Positions 4,917-13,364 of a stretch of DNA of 37,601 nucleotides are shown here, piece after piece. Source of the DNA: Clostridia bacterium. Lineage in GTDB: Bacteria; Bacillota; Clostridia; Christensenellales; UBA1242. Below the pieces are notes generated by a model. That model saw only the letters and a list, made by a program, of their open reading frames with translations, did no database searches and was not told where the DNA came from. The position numbers and the translations under genes are program-made. Where the stretch lies: positions 1 through 37,601 of the forward strand of contig JALOBO010000013.1 in assembly GCA_023228225.1 (NCBI GenBank), given 5' to 3'. How positions within the stretch are numbered: the first letter of the stretch is position 1; each line of letters opens with the position of its first letter.

Positions 4917-7876
4917 AAATTATACAAATGACAGTTCTATTTTTCTTAATAATAGCCTATTTTACAGGGGCTGCATCGACTGCATCGGCTGTATCAGTTG
5001 CCGACGACGGGTATTATAAAATTTCAACTCCCTCGTATAATGCATGGGTAAATCAATCAACCGGCATAATTGATTATTATGCAAATTTTGACGAGTCATA
5101 TACATATATACATTTAGGCGATACTGAATATTTCGGTAAAGTTTTGTCCACTACGTCCAGGTTAGATCCAACCATACAAGATACAGTCGTGACAGTAATA
5201 TCTAATTCATCTGATTTTGTGGTTATAAATGCTGCCACTAATGACGGTGTGGTATCAGAAACCTATAATTTCTATGACAGTAATTTTTTTGCAGAGGTTA
5301 ACTCGACAGAGAATTATACCTATTATACATCAGTGTCGAGTAATTTTACCAGAATAAATAATTATGGTGATTATCCAGGAATACCCGTGAGTAATTACCT
5401 GTCAAAATATTCAGCAACAGATGGGAAAATACTACTGTTTAACGATGCCACTCCTGCAACTTGCCCACAAATATTCATGCAGTGGAATTTAAACGCTACT
5501 GATGACTATGATTATAAAATAAACTCCGCCTTAACTATAGCGTTTGGTAGATCTGGGACAATTATAGATTGCAATGAATCCATATCATTTGGATTCCAAA
5601 CAAATGAAAACCGGTCTATAGTGGCATCAAATAAATATCTAGTACAAACACAATGGTTAGTCCCCAACGGGGATATATCGAAATATGGATATAATATAAT
5701 TGAATCTCAGAATATAAATATGAACGAATCATACCGACGAAGTGCTAATAACTGGGTTACAAAAGCCAACGGGAATCCATACTGGTGGTCGTTTCATGAA
5801 ATCAACCCAGCTCAGATAGGATTATTCACCGATAGTATGTCATGGTTTCAATATAATACATCTACCGATATTTTTCCAGTGTGGACACAAGATACGGGAT
5901 TATACAGTGCGCGGGAATGGCACAATTTTGATAACATCACAGGCACGCAATACTCTGCAACAATGCAGCGGTCAGAGGTAAGCGCAGTAATAGATAATCT
6001 CGCACCCATTACAATTGCAACACATATACCATATGCACTAAGTGATTTAGACGAGTTTGAAAACTCTATATCATCGAACCCATACGTGGAAATATCTAAA
6101 ATTGGGGAGTCTGAGCAGGGGAGGGATATAAAAGTATATCACATTACCGACCCATTATCACCATACACACTAAAACGGAAAATATTTATTGCCGCAGATG
6201 CCCACGCCGCAGCAGAGTCAGCAACTATATATGCGGTAGAAGGGATTGTTACAAGTATTTTAAATAGCTCTGATGCACTCGAAAAAGCCGATTGGTATAT
6301 AATTCCATGTCAAAATCCTGATGGGGTATATATAGGCAGTTCGCGATACAATTCAAATTCAGTAGATATTAATAGAGACTGGATTGATTTAACACAGTCA
6401 GAGAACATTTGTATCAATGAGTGGATCAACCAGAATGCACCGTTTGACGGGTTATTCGACATACACAATAACCCCTCAACAGAGGGGCTTGGGTGGTCTA
6501 CATTTAGAGATTCGGTTAATTACCCCGAGTTTGCAGAGATGTTAAATAATTTAGAACAGGAATCTGGGTATGTGTATTATCCTGGAACAGGGGAGCCTAG
6601 TACTGCACGAGCCTCATGGGTCGCGCATGGTTATGGAGATACATGTACAATAGAGTTGGCAGCCGGTGGTGTGGGTTTAAGCCAGAGTAGTATGAGATTG
6701 GATGGTGTGGATTTATTTCAAGCGGCTATTCCAGCATATGGCCTAAATAAACCATACGACGAGATACGGTTTAAATTCATTCCCCCAGGGAAAGTTATTA
6801 TTAATAAACCAACCGTGATAAATATAAACGGAACTTCTAACTTTGTATCTGACGGTGAAACATTCCTCGCATCTGAATTAATTAATGGTTTTGTGCTTAT
6901 ACCATCAATCGACAATCTGAATGTAACAGTTTCTGCGTGGTCACAGAATACTAAAACATGGCACGAATCAAACACCGAACAGAATATTACCCATATAATC
7001 AGTGATCTCCCTGCAAATCACGGTATGCAAATTTATCGTGATGGCACATTATATGAAAACGTTCTGACAAATTCATCAGGCGTACTAACATGGATTTACG
7101 ACGGTGGATTTTCAGACCACGAATTTTCGCTTGAACCTAGTCCATCTGATTTTGAACCTTCCGTGAGATTCGGTTCAGCTCCAGTGTCAATCAAATTTGA
7201 AGACAACTCAACGAATGCAACATCATGGTATTGGGATTTCGAAAACGACGGCATAATAGACTCCATAAAACAAAATCCAGCACACACATACGGAAAAGCA
7301 GGAAATTACACAGTCAATTTAACAGTTCAAAATGAATACGGGAACTTCTCAACTGTGAAACAAAACTATATTAGAGTGTACCCGCCTACATGGTTTATAG
7401 CACACGGGGGGGAAATAGATGTGGAGGTTATTTCTTACACTGAAAATTATGCAAATTGGAAAGAATCATCTGAAACACACGATGCATACTCTGAACATAT
7501 TATGGGAGGTTTCCCAAGTAACTCAGAAATAGATATTTATGTAGACGGAATAAAATATGTGAGTCCCATATCATCAAGCACAGGGTATATAACATTTGAC
7601 TATTCAGGAGGTTTTTCAGAACACGACTTCGAGGCAATTGTAGCAACAGACGCAAACTTAATGTTTGACAGTTTAGCAGGTATTGTGACAGGCTCAACAG
7701 CTATGATTTTAGTAGTTGTTGTAGTAATGATGGTAGGTATAGCAATTGGTATCTTACAAGGCAAAATAAGTATGGAGATACTGTTCCCCACTATCATAGG
7801 GCTGCTTATAGTAATGGTTTGTATCTATGCAATGTACGGAATTGCAACACAGATACAGAGTGCATTCGGGTATTGA
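4913..7876 (+). CDS. Secreted, membrane-anchored M14 carboxypeptidase-like surface protein with PKD domain (987 aa)
   Basis: A signal peptide (about 1-28) is followed by a beta-rich N-terminal region to about 380. A peptidase M14 domain (about 390-610) shows QNPDG near 468, VDINRDW near 484, DIHNN near 516 (third zinc ligand) and TIELAAG near 580 (catalytic Glu). The first ligand motif is odd: DAHAAAE spaces His and Glu by three residues instead of HxxE. A PKD domain lies near 750-823 (YWDFENDG...HTYGKAGNYTV), a second Ig-like stretch follows, and two membrane helices end the protein (about 920-982). It is rich in N-x-S/T sites. Likely a spike or host-surface enzyme; that role is inferred. 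Base composition looks richer in GC codons than its neighbours, suggesting transfer. Confidence 0.8.
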   Translation: MKIIQMTVLFFLIIAYFTGAASTASAVSVADDGYYKISTPSYNAWVNQSTGIIDYYANFDESYTYIHLGDTEYFGKVLSTTSRLDPTIQDTVVTVISNSSDFVVINAATNDGVVSETYNFYDSNFFAEVNSTENYTYYTSVSSNFTRINNYGDYPGIPVSNYLSKYSATDGKILLFNDATPATCPQIFMQWNLNATDDYDYKINSALTIAFGRSGTIIDCNESISFGFQTNENRSIVASNKYLVQTQWLVPNGDISKYGYNIIESQNINMNESYRRSANNWVTKANGNPYWWSFHEINPAQIGLFTDSMSWFQYNTSTDIFPVWTQDTGLYSAREWHNFDNITGTQYSATMQRSEVSAVIDNLAPITIATHIPYALSDLDEFENSISSNPYVEISKIGESEQGRDIKVYHITDPLSPYTLKRKIFIAADAHAAAESATIYAVEGIVTSILNSSDALEKADWYIIPCQNPDGVYIGSSRYNSNSVDINRDWIDLTQSENICINEWINQNAPFDGLFDIHNNPSTEGLGWSTFRDSVNYPEFAEMLNNLEQESGYVYYPGTGEPSTARASWVAHGYGDTCTIELAAGGVGLSQSSMRLDGVDLFQAAIPAYGLNKPYDEIRFKFIPPGKVIINKPTVININGTSNFVSDGETFLASELINGFVLIPSIDNLNVTVSAWSQNTKTWHESNTEQNITHIISDLPANHGMQIYRDGTLYENVLTNSSGVLTWIYDGGFSDHEFSLEPSPSDFEPSVRFGSAPVSIKFEDNSTNATSWYWDFENDGIIDSIKQNPAHTYGKAGNYTVNLTVQNEYGNFSTVKQNYIRVYPPTWFIAHGGEIDVEVISYTENYANWKESSETHDAYSEHIMGGFPSNSEIDIYVDGIKYVSPISSSTGYITFDYSGGFSEHDFEAIVATDANLMFDSLAGIVTGSTAMILVVVVVMMVGIAIGILQGKISMEILFPTIIGLLIVMVCIYAMYGIATQIQSAFGY

Positions 7877-7904
7877 GGAAGCTTAAACTTCCTTTAATTT
7901 TTTT
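7876..7904 (+). terminator. Terminator after the M14 gene
   Basis: AGGAAG/CTTCCT stem around CTTAAA, followed by TTTAATTTTTTT; it overlaps the stop codon. Confidence 0.7.
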
Positions 7905-7930
7905 ACCCCCGTAACTAAGTTTCCTACTGT

Positions 7931-7963
7931 TTTATATACCATTACCACATAGTAACTTCTATC
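7931..7963 (+). promoter_or_regulatory. Promoter of two tiny membrane genes
   Basis: TTTATATACCATT at 7931, ATAGTA at 7949 and CTATCAT at 7959. The upstream flank GTTTCCTACT is shared with the promoter at 18357. Confidence 0.6.
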
Positions 7964-7984
7964 ATAAAATTAGGTGGTAGTAAA

Positions 7985-8128
7985 TTGGAAATAACATACA
8001 GAACACAGAAAGAAATTACAATGAGCGAAAATATCTATTATTGGGTTTATAATGTAACCCTTCCACTAGCAGTATCAGTGTTAAGTTTTCTAATGGCTCA
8101 CAGGCTATTCTCAGTGGTGGTTTTATGA
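7985..8128 (+). CDS. Small membrane protein (47 aa), TTG start
   Basis: Read from TTG 7985, preceded by AGGTGGT: MEITYRTQKEITMSENIYY... with one transmembrane helix near the C-terminus (LPLAVSVLSFLMAHRLF). An internal ATG is possible. The stop overlaps the next start (ATGA). Function unknown. Confidence 0.5.
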   Translation: MEITYRTQKEITMSENIYYWVYNVTLPLAVSVLSFLMAHRLFSVVVL

Positions 8129-8211
8129 ATCACACGATTTTAAAGGCGTTTTTTTATTTTGTCATAGTTTACCTCACAGTACTGCTTTGTATGGCTTTGT
8201 GGTGTAATTAA
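8125..8211 (+). CDS. Tiny membrane peptide (28 aa)
   Basis: MNHTILKAFFYFVIVYLTVL... is a single helix. Its ribosome site GGTGGT lies in the end of the preceding gene. Paired tiny membrane genes also occur at 1980/2090 and 3107/3205. Confidence 0.5.
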   Translation: MNHTILKAFFYFVIVYLTVLLCMALWCN

Positions 8212-8239
8212 ATTATAAAGCACACTGAATATAAAAATC

Positions 8240-8252
8240 TTTAATTACTTTA
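8240..8252 (+). promoter_or_regulatory. Promoter of duplicated-gene copy 2
   Basis: TTTAATTACTTTA, near-identical to the box before copy 1. The distance to GTG 8263 is only 23 bp, implying a leaderless transcript or a start further in, such as GTG 8290. Confidence 0.5.
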
Positions 8253-8262
8253 AGAGTCTTTA

Positions 8263-8601
8263 GTGCCTGCCGGAAGGCTTTATTCTGGTGTGGTGGTACA
8301 AACGAAAAAACCAGAACAACCGAAGTATGACTATAGAACAAAAAATAAGATCTGCGCACGTATTGCTGCAATGCCTGATGATCAACTCATAATTAGAGAG
8401 TGCAATAGATCAGTAAAGAGAAGCACCTTGATAAAGGATTGGGGGCTTGCTGGATCTGCATCTAAACAGCACCTCTTAGTTCATTTAGACGAGTGCATAC
8501 GTCTAACTGAGTTTGAGCTGAAAATTATCCATGAGGTAATGCATAGGCGTGGACTAAAGGTGTGGGACGAGAGTTTCATGCAGGAGGACGAAGAGAAATA
8601 A
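8263..8601 (+). CDS. Intact copy 2 of the duplicated ~112-aa protein
   Basis: Contains KYDYRTKNKICARIAAM, IIRECNRSVKRSTLIKDWGL and KIIHEVMHRRGLKVWDESFM. The Arg/Lys-rich middle with S-V-K-R-x-T-L-I-K looks like a small helix-turn-helix, so DNA binding is possible. No family is recognised. GTG 8263 is the first start; alignment with copy 1 leaves the first 10-15 residues uncertain. It is closely related to the frameshifted gene at 4209. The two copies flank the AbrB-M14 block in the same orientation. Confidence 0.65.
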   Translation: MPAGRLYSGVVVQTKKPEQPKYDYRTKNKICARIAAMPDDQLIIRECNRSVKRSTLIKDWGLAGSASKQHLLVHLDECIRLTEFELKIIHEVMHRRGLKVWDESFMQEDEEK

Positions 8602-8605
8602 TGAA

Positions 8606-8634
8606 GGCAGGGTTCCTGCCATTTATTTTTTTTT
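8606..8634 (+). terminator. Strong terminator after duplicated-gene copy 2
   Basis: GGCAGG-GTT-CCTGCC perfect hairpin followed by a T-rich run with nine consecutive T. Confidence 0.8.
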
Positions 8635-8667
8635 AATTTAACAGCCTAAATAAGAAGTTTAGGAGGT

Positions 8668-8680
8668 TTTAAGTACTTTG
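8668..8680 (+). promoter_or_regulatory. Promoter of the acidic peptide and HD-domain operon
   Basis: TTTAAGTACTTTG with GTGTAATATG following; same TATA plus STTTG form as elsewhere. Confidence 0.55.
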
Positions 8681-8705
8681 AATGTGTAATATGTTTGTGG
8701 TATAT

Positions 8706-8816
8706 ATGAGAAACAGAGATTCAGACGATTACTATAACATGTTGCAGAGCAAGAAAATTAAAAAGTGTGCTGAAGATTACGAAGAAGATGTAGAGGAAAG
8801 AGCATGGACAGAGTAG
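8706..8816 (+). CDS. Small acidic peptide (36 aa)
   Basis: MRNRDSDDYYNMLQSKKIKK... ends VEERAWTE; it is charged and predicted helical. It overlaps the start of the HD-domain gene (ATG 8804) by 13 bases, so coupling is likely. Function unknown. Confidence 0.45.
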   Translation: MRNRDSDDYYNMLQSKKIKKCAEDYEEDVEERAWTE

Positions 8817-9358
8817 ATATAAATAAAAAGATGGTTAAAAGCCTGCTTTCCTCCATAGATAGAAAAGGAATACCTGAACTTGTAGCATGGCTTGAGCAGT
8901 CAGATTACTTTGTTTCTCCTGCCTCAACTATTTACCATGGAGCTTTTGAAGGTGGGCTTTGTGACCATTCGCTTAAGGTTATGCATCTGTTTGATGAAAG
9001 AAATATACAGACTGTAGAGCGTGCACCTGAAGACACAGTAATTATTTGTGGACTCCTGCACGATCTGTGTAAAGTAGGTGCCTACAAGAAGTTTATTAAA
9101 GAGCAAAAAGTAATTTATCGACACACTGAAAATCATGCCTCAAGATACTATCATGCAACTTTATCCTTGGACATTATAGAGGGTTTTATAGAACTCACTC
9201 CTTTGGAGCATGACATAATTCTTTATCATATGGGGCTTTTCGGCTGTCACGGCAGGTATTGCGAGTACTCTTCAAAAGATATGTATACTGCAATTGCAGA
9301 CAACTGTTTAGTTCAAATATTTGCTTCCTGTGACACTGAAGAAGCACATAGCTGTTAA
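8804..9358 (+). CDS. HD-domain phosphohydrolase (184 aa)
   Basis: Metal-binding HD motifs appear in order: STIYHGAFEGGLCDHSLKVM (His, about residues 42-61), GLLHDLCKVG (the His-Asp pair, about 83-92), HTENHASRYYHA (about 109-120) and a later DIILYHMG with an Asp near 165. The size and the H-G-A-x-x-G-G-L-x-x-H-S signature match HD proteins often found in phages and archaea. They hydrolyse nucleotides or phosphodiesters; the substrate cannot be read from sequence. Likely a nucleotide-pool or signalling role during replication. Confidence 0.8.
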   Translation: MDRVDINKKMVKSLLSSIDRKGIPELVAWLEQSDYFVSPASTIYHGAFEGGLCDHSLKVMHLFDERNIQTVERAPEDTVIICGLLHDLCKVGAYKKFIKEQKVIYRHTENHASRYYHATLSLDIIEGFIELTPLEHDIILYHMGLFGCHGRYCEYSSKDMYTAIADNCLVQIFASCDTEEAHSC

Positions 9359-9407
9359 TATCTTAATTCTCTTTCTCTTTTTTCTTATACTGTTTTCATT
9401 CAATAGT

Positions 9408-9440
9408 TTTATATAGTTTGCACACTATAACCTATTATAG
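9408..9440 (+). promoter_or_regulatory. Promoter of the HTH and envelope-protein operon
   Basis: TTTATATAGTTTG (9408-9420), CTATAA at 9425 and CTATTATAGG at 9432. A complete copy of the recurrent promoter, upstream of 9452-13252. Confidence 0.7.
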
Positions 9441-9451
9441 GAAGTGATACA

Positions 9452-9709
9452 CTGGCTAAAGCTAGAGGATGGCACCAGAAAAGTGGTACTTATGCGCCTG
9501 GCTATAGAATGTTACTCGCAGGCGTTAAACCTGGCAAATGTATTCTTGCAGGTGTTGACCCTTCAGACATGAGAAAAATACTAAAATTTCGTGCTGTGCA
9601 GGGGCAGAACCTTACTTTATCAGAATTTGCAGTTAAAACGGGCTTGTCACGGCACACATGTAACAACCTAAAGAAAATTTATCTTGAGCATAAGAGGAGG
9701 AGGGCATGA
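9452..9709 (+). CDS. Small HTH protein (85 aa), apparent CTG start
   Basis: The frame begins at CTG 9452, read as MAKARGWHQKSGTYAPGY..., with the ribosome site AGGAAGTGAT just upstream, one mismatch from the ideal AGGAGGTGAT. The first in-frame ATG (9509) has no ribosome site and would remove a conserved-looking N-terminus. A helix-turn-helix lies at about residues 55-80 (LTLSEFAVKTGLSRHTCNNL), followed by a basic tail HKRRRA. The stop overlaps the start of the 838-aa gene (ATGA). It probably regulates the envelope operon that it heads (inference). Confidence 0.65.
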   Translation: MAKARGWHQKSGTYAPGYRMLLAGVKPGKCILAGVDPSDMRKILKFRAVQGQNLTLSEFAVKTGLSRHTCNNLKKIYLEHKRRRA

Positions 9710-12222
9710 AACTAAGAAATGTCTTAATAGTTGGCGTACTTTTACTGTTCCTTTGTGGTATTGCATCTGCAGGGAATGCGAATAGTTATGGTAAAAGTAA
9801 AAGTGGTGTGCTGTTTCAGAATGATATAGACACCTCAAAAATAACAGTAGAGAAAGGCAATAAAGAAATAAAAATAAGCAGTAATGAACACAGTGAAACT
9901 ACAGTAAAATTAAAGAAGGCAGACATAGAAGCACTTACAGGTTTTACAGGTGCATTAAAAATAGTACATTTAACAGATGAAGGTATAAATGACTGGTCTA
10001 AAGTTGTATACCCTGAAGATAACAACGGGTACTTTGATATTGACGTGGAGTTTTCCACTGTAACAATAGCACCTTATATCTCACAGGTAACCAACTGGAA
10101 CTTTGAAGATTGGACAGGACTAACACCTGACGACTGGTCAACACCTGACGCACATGGTTGGAAATCTACTGATTCAGCTATTGATGACTATGCATATGCA
10201 ATCACTGGGGACGGAGTTACCGCAGCTCCAGGTATGATAACTCAAGCCACTGCAATTACTCCAGGCTACTATAAAATAGGGGCATATGTAAAGGTTACAG
10301 GGAGGTCAAGCGGGAGATTAAATATAGACATACAAGGCGGAGGTTTTGATGGAATAGGCTTACTATACGCAGATAATACAAATGGTGAGTATGTTTGGGT
10401 CGAAACAACTGAATATATTTCGGTATCTAATCCAAGTATAAGAATATTTACTGACTGTACACCTAATCTGTATTCAGAGTGGAAAGTTGATGGATTACTT
10501 CTCTCTCCTGTGAGCACTTCCTCAGCAGCAGAAACAGCACCAACTGATTATACATACCAACAAATTATCACATATTCATGCCCTGCTGTATATACAAATT
10601 CTGTATATCAGACACAGTTCATGTATTATGGCGAAGAAATGCAGACAAGAGGAAAACTTACCTCACATGTAATAATTGACGGGAATGTAAAAGACTCATG
10701 GGTTATAGAGGATAGGGTATATGTTGATACTTCAGGTCTAGCAGTTGGTGCTAGATATATAGTAATCACTGTAACAGTAGCACAACCACCTGAAATGATA
10801 AGCCCCTCTAACGGGTCCACAATAACAAGAGATTTCCCACCTCTGTACGCAGATCAGGTATTTGTGTGGGAGAACACAGGACAGACCTGCCAGATGCAGG
10901 TAGCTGAGGACTCAGCCTTTAGTAATGTTGTGTACTCACATGAAACAACTTCGGGAACTACTACAGCTTCTCTAGCAGAAGGGACATATTATTGGAGAGT
11001 ACGGAGTTATGATAGTTACCTTGGCACTTACGGAGATTACCCTGATGAGTATAATTTTGTCATAGTAACAACAACTGGTAGTATATCAGGTACAGGTATT
11101 GCTGGGTGTGTTTATGAGTCTCAAGGGTTAGGCGATTATCAGGTCGTTTCAGGAGCTCTAGCAACTGTTTATAATGATACTTATTCAGTCACAAAAACAA
11201 CAGGCTCAGAAGGTTACTATCAGGTATTAGGACTCTCTAATGGTACTTATTACGTGAGTGTAAAGAAAACAGGTTATGACACTTCAGATATTACCCCTGT
11301 AAATGTTACAGCCAATGAGGTTACCATACAAAACATAGCCATACAAGCAGCACAGAGTTATTTTGCCCCTACTGATTGCACAGTAAAAGTTAAAGAGCAC
11401 TGGTATAGTTTCTCAGGTGCTCCAGGTATAACCTATGCATATTATCAAAACGGTGACACAGCAACATTAGGCGCGGGTACTACTGACAGCACAGGTAGAT
11501 TTACTATGTCTGACATTGAAATTGGCGTTAGGTATAGAGTAGTACTTACCACAGACGCAGGAGTACAAACAGAGTATATAATGCCTTCAAGTTCGGAGTT
11601 GTCCTTTATAATTGTGCTGGATTTAACAGAGGCTTCTCTACTGCCAGACTCACAATTCTATGATGTGGTTAATGTCTCAGTGGGTAAATTAGTACTTAAT
11701 TCAACTGCTGCAAGTGTTACAATAAGTTGGAATGGTACTGACTCAAACATGACAGAAGTCTATTACCAGATAGGACAGACGGCTAATAATGGCACTTTTG
11801 TAGTGCTTGATGACTACACAGAAACACCTACAGGAACATCAGGCAGTCACTCATTTGTAGTTAATGATTACTTAGGGCAGTCCTACAAGGTCATAGTAGA
11901 ATTTACGGAGGACAGTTTTGGAGAGGTAGAGAAAACTTATACTGTAACATTTGCAGGGTCCACAGTACCATTCATAGGAGGAAAAGCACTATCTTACTTT
12001 GGTGTTTTTCTTGTGTTTATCGTTGCTATGATGTTCGGGAAAGCTGAGCACGCATCAGGTGGCTTAATGGTCTGTGGGTTCTCATGGTTCTTGTGGTACT
12101 TAGATGTGTTCACAGGCTTTGGATCTGCAACAAATACAACCATGGCAGCAGGTTTAATAATTGGTACAGTATTTGCATTACTTGCAGTTGTTAACGAAGC
12201 TAGAAAGGGGGCGAATATCTAA
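9706..12222 (+). CDS. Large secreted surface protein with Ig-like and carboxypeptidase-regulatory-like domains, C-terminal membrane helices (838 aa)
   Basis: A signal peptide (about 1-22) is followed by a beta-rich N-terminal region and a jelly-roll-like stretch near 125-265 (WNFEDWTGLTPDDWS...GYYKIGAYVKVTG, carbohydrate-binding type). A fibronectin-like segment lies near 365-450 (VFVWENTGQTCQMQVAEDSAF...YYWRVRSYD). A carboxypeptidase-regulatory-like repeat lies near 460-550 (GCVYESQGL...GYYQVLGLSNGTYYVSVKKTGYDT). Further Ig-like repeats lead to about three membrane helices from 760 on. AGGAGG precedes the ATG. Likely an envelope spike or adhesin. Specific ligands are not readable. It is the first and largest of three coupled membrane-protein genes. 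Confidence 0.75.
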   Translation: MKLRNVLIVGVLLLFLCGIASAGNANSYGKSKSGVLFQNDIDTSKITVEKGNKEIKISSNEHSETTVKLKKADIEALTGFTGALKIVHLTDEGINDWSKVVYPEDNNGYFDIDVEFSTVTIAPYISQVTNWNFEDWTGLTPDDWSTPDAHGWKSTDSAIDDYAYAITGDGVTAAPGMITQATAITPGYYKIGAYVKVTGRSSGRLNIDIQGGGFDGIGLLYADNTNGEYVWVETTEYISVSNPSIRIFTDCTPNLYSEWKVDGLLLSPVSTSSAAETAPTDYTYQQIITYSCPAVYTNSVYQTQFMYYGEEMQTRGKLTSHVIIDGNVKDSWVIEDRVYVDTSGLAVGARYIVITVTVAQPPEMISPSNGSTITRDFPPLYADQVFVWENTGQTCQMQVAEDSAFSNVVYSHETTSGTTTASLAEGTYYWRVRSYDSYLGTYGDYPDEYNFVIVTTTGSISGTGIAGCVYESQGLGDYQVVSGALATVYNDTYSVTKTTGSEGYYQVLGLSNGTYYVSVKKTGYDTSDITPVNVTANEVTIQNIAIQAAQSYFAPTDCTVKVKEHWYSFSGAPGITYAYYQNGDTATLGAGTTDSTGRFTMSDIEIGVRYRVVLTTDAGVQTEYIMPSSSELSFIIVLDLTEASLLPDSQFYDVVNVSVGKLVLNSTAASVTISWNGTDSNMTEVYYQIGQTANNGTFVVLDDYTETPTGTSGSHSFVVNDYLGQSYKVIVEFTEDSFGEVEKTYTVTFAGSTVPFIGGKALSYFGVFLVFIVAMMFGKAEHASGGLMVCGFSWFLWYLDVFTGFGSATNTTMAAGLIIGTVFALLAVVNEARKGANI

Positions 12223-12602
12223 TGTGGGCTAAAGAAATAGCCTTTTTTCTTCTTGCTTTTGTAGTAGCAGGAGGAATAATAAACGGGGCTGGAATATTTG
12301 ACACTGTCACCATTCCAGAGGTAGAAATGCCAGGAGCAGATTTAGCAGACGGGATAGTAGAGGCAGGGTCTTCAGGGTCAGAATCAGACGTGGCAAGTGC
12401 ATTTGACGGTTGGACAATGATTTCCAGTATGTACAGCACAGTCAAAATAGTGTTTTCTGTGTTAGTTCTGCCAGGTCCTTACCTTGCTTCAACTGGTGCA
12501 CCTATAGCTTTTGCATATGGAATACAGACAATGATTTCATTAGCAGAAGTTTGGGGATTAATGCAACTTGTGACAAATAGGAGTACAGGGGGAATGGATT
12601 AA
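12222..12602 (+). CDS. Two-helix membrane protein (126 aa)
   Basis: One hydrophobic segment lies at the N-terminus (AKEIAFFLLAFVVAGGIING), an acidic Gly/Ser linker follows, then one or two C-terminal helices (KIVFSVLVLPGPYLASTG and onward). Both start and stop are TAATG overlaps with the neighbouring genes, so it is translated with the 838-aa and 216-aa proteins and probably sits in the same envelope complex. Unknown family. Confidence 0.65.
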   Translation: MWAKEIAFFLLAFVVAGGIINGAGIFDTVTIPEVEMPGADLADGIVEAGSSGSESDVASAFDGWTMISSMYSTVKIVFSVLVLPGPYLASTGAPIAFAYGIQTMISLAEVWGLMQLVTNRSTGGMD

Positions 12603-13252
12603 TGAGAGCTGGATTTACATTTATCTTACTCTCAATTTTTATGTTGTGTGGTGTGGCTGCAGCAACACCTGTAATTTCCTTTGTAGGAGATAGTAACCAG
12701 GTTATCACAGTAGGGACCTCTCACACATTTGAGTTTAGTTCAACAACTGCAATAACTTCAGCAGATTTTTATCTTAATGGAGTAAAAACAACAGTAGCAG
12801 GACAAAGTAAGGAATACACTTTCACAGATGATGGTAAGTATTATAATGTTTCTGTGATTGCCTCAGATGACAACCCCTCAAACATGCTAACATGGTCTGT
12901 AACAGTGCCAAGAGAAAAAGCGACTGTTTTACTTGAAAACATAGGAGATGATGAAAACTATAACAATCTAATGGATAACTTCACTGATATGGATTGGGAA
13001 GGCTTAACACAATCTGCAACAACTCCCTTTACTGATGCAATGGGTAGAATGTTTTATGTGGTTTTGTTTATTCTTCCATTCGTATTAATGTGGAAACAAC
13101 AGGAAACTATGACAATACCTGCAATAGTGGCAATGTTCTTTGGTACTATACTAATAGGTTTTGTGCCAGAACAGTATAAAACGCTGATTACATTTGCAGT
13201 TATTCTGTCCTTTGCAGCAAACTTTTATTTAATGAGTAGGAATAGGCTTTAA
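12602..13252 (+). CDS. Envelope protein with Ig/PKD-like ectodomain and three C-terminal helices (216 aa)
   Basis: A signal peptide (MRAGFTFILLSIFMLCGVAAA) is followed by an Ig/PKD-like domain (about 22-105: VGTSHTFEFSSTTAITSADFY, KYYNVSVIASDDNPSNMLTW), a short acidic linker, and three membrane helices (about 143-215). The layout copies the 838-aa protein in small, as if the two shared a membrane platform. Last gene of the coupled trio, followed by a terminator. Confidence 0.65.
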   Translation: MRAGFTFILLSIFMLCGVAAATPVISFVGDSNQVITVGTSHTFEFSSTTAITSADFYLNGVKTTVAGQSKEYTFTDDGKYYNVSVIASDDNPSNMLTWSVTVPREKATVLLENIGDDENYNNLMDNFTDMDWEGLTQSATTPFTDAMGRMFYVVLFILPFVLMWKQQETMTIPAIVAMFFGTILIGFVPEQYKTLITFAVILSFAANFYLMSRNRL

Positions 13253-13274
13253 AGGGTTTAAAACCCCTTTAATT
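13251..13274 (+). terminator. Terminator of the envelope operon
   Basis: AAAGGG and CCCTTT arms around TTTAAAAC, then a T-rich stretch, right after the stop of the 216-aa gene. Confidence 0.6.
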
Positions 13275-13289
13275 TTATTAGTAGAAGAC

Positions 13290-13322
13290 TTTAAGTAGTT
13301 TGACAACAGTATATTCTATAAG
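13290..13322 (+). promoter_or_regulatory. Promoter of the 98-aa basic protein and following large virion gene
   Basis: TTTAAGTAGTTTG (13290-13302), AGTATATT near 13309 and CTATAAGC near 13316: the recurrent three-part promoter. Confidence 0.65.
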
Positions 13323-13364
13323 CAAGTATTAAATAAATATAAATAAACGGAGTGTGAAATTACT

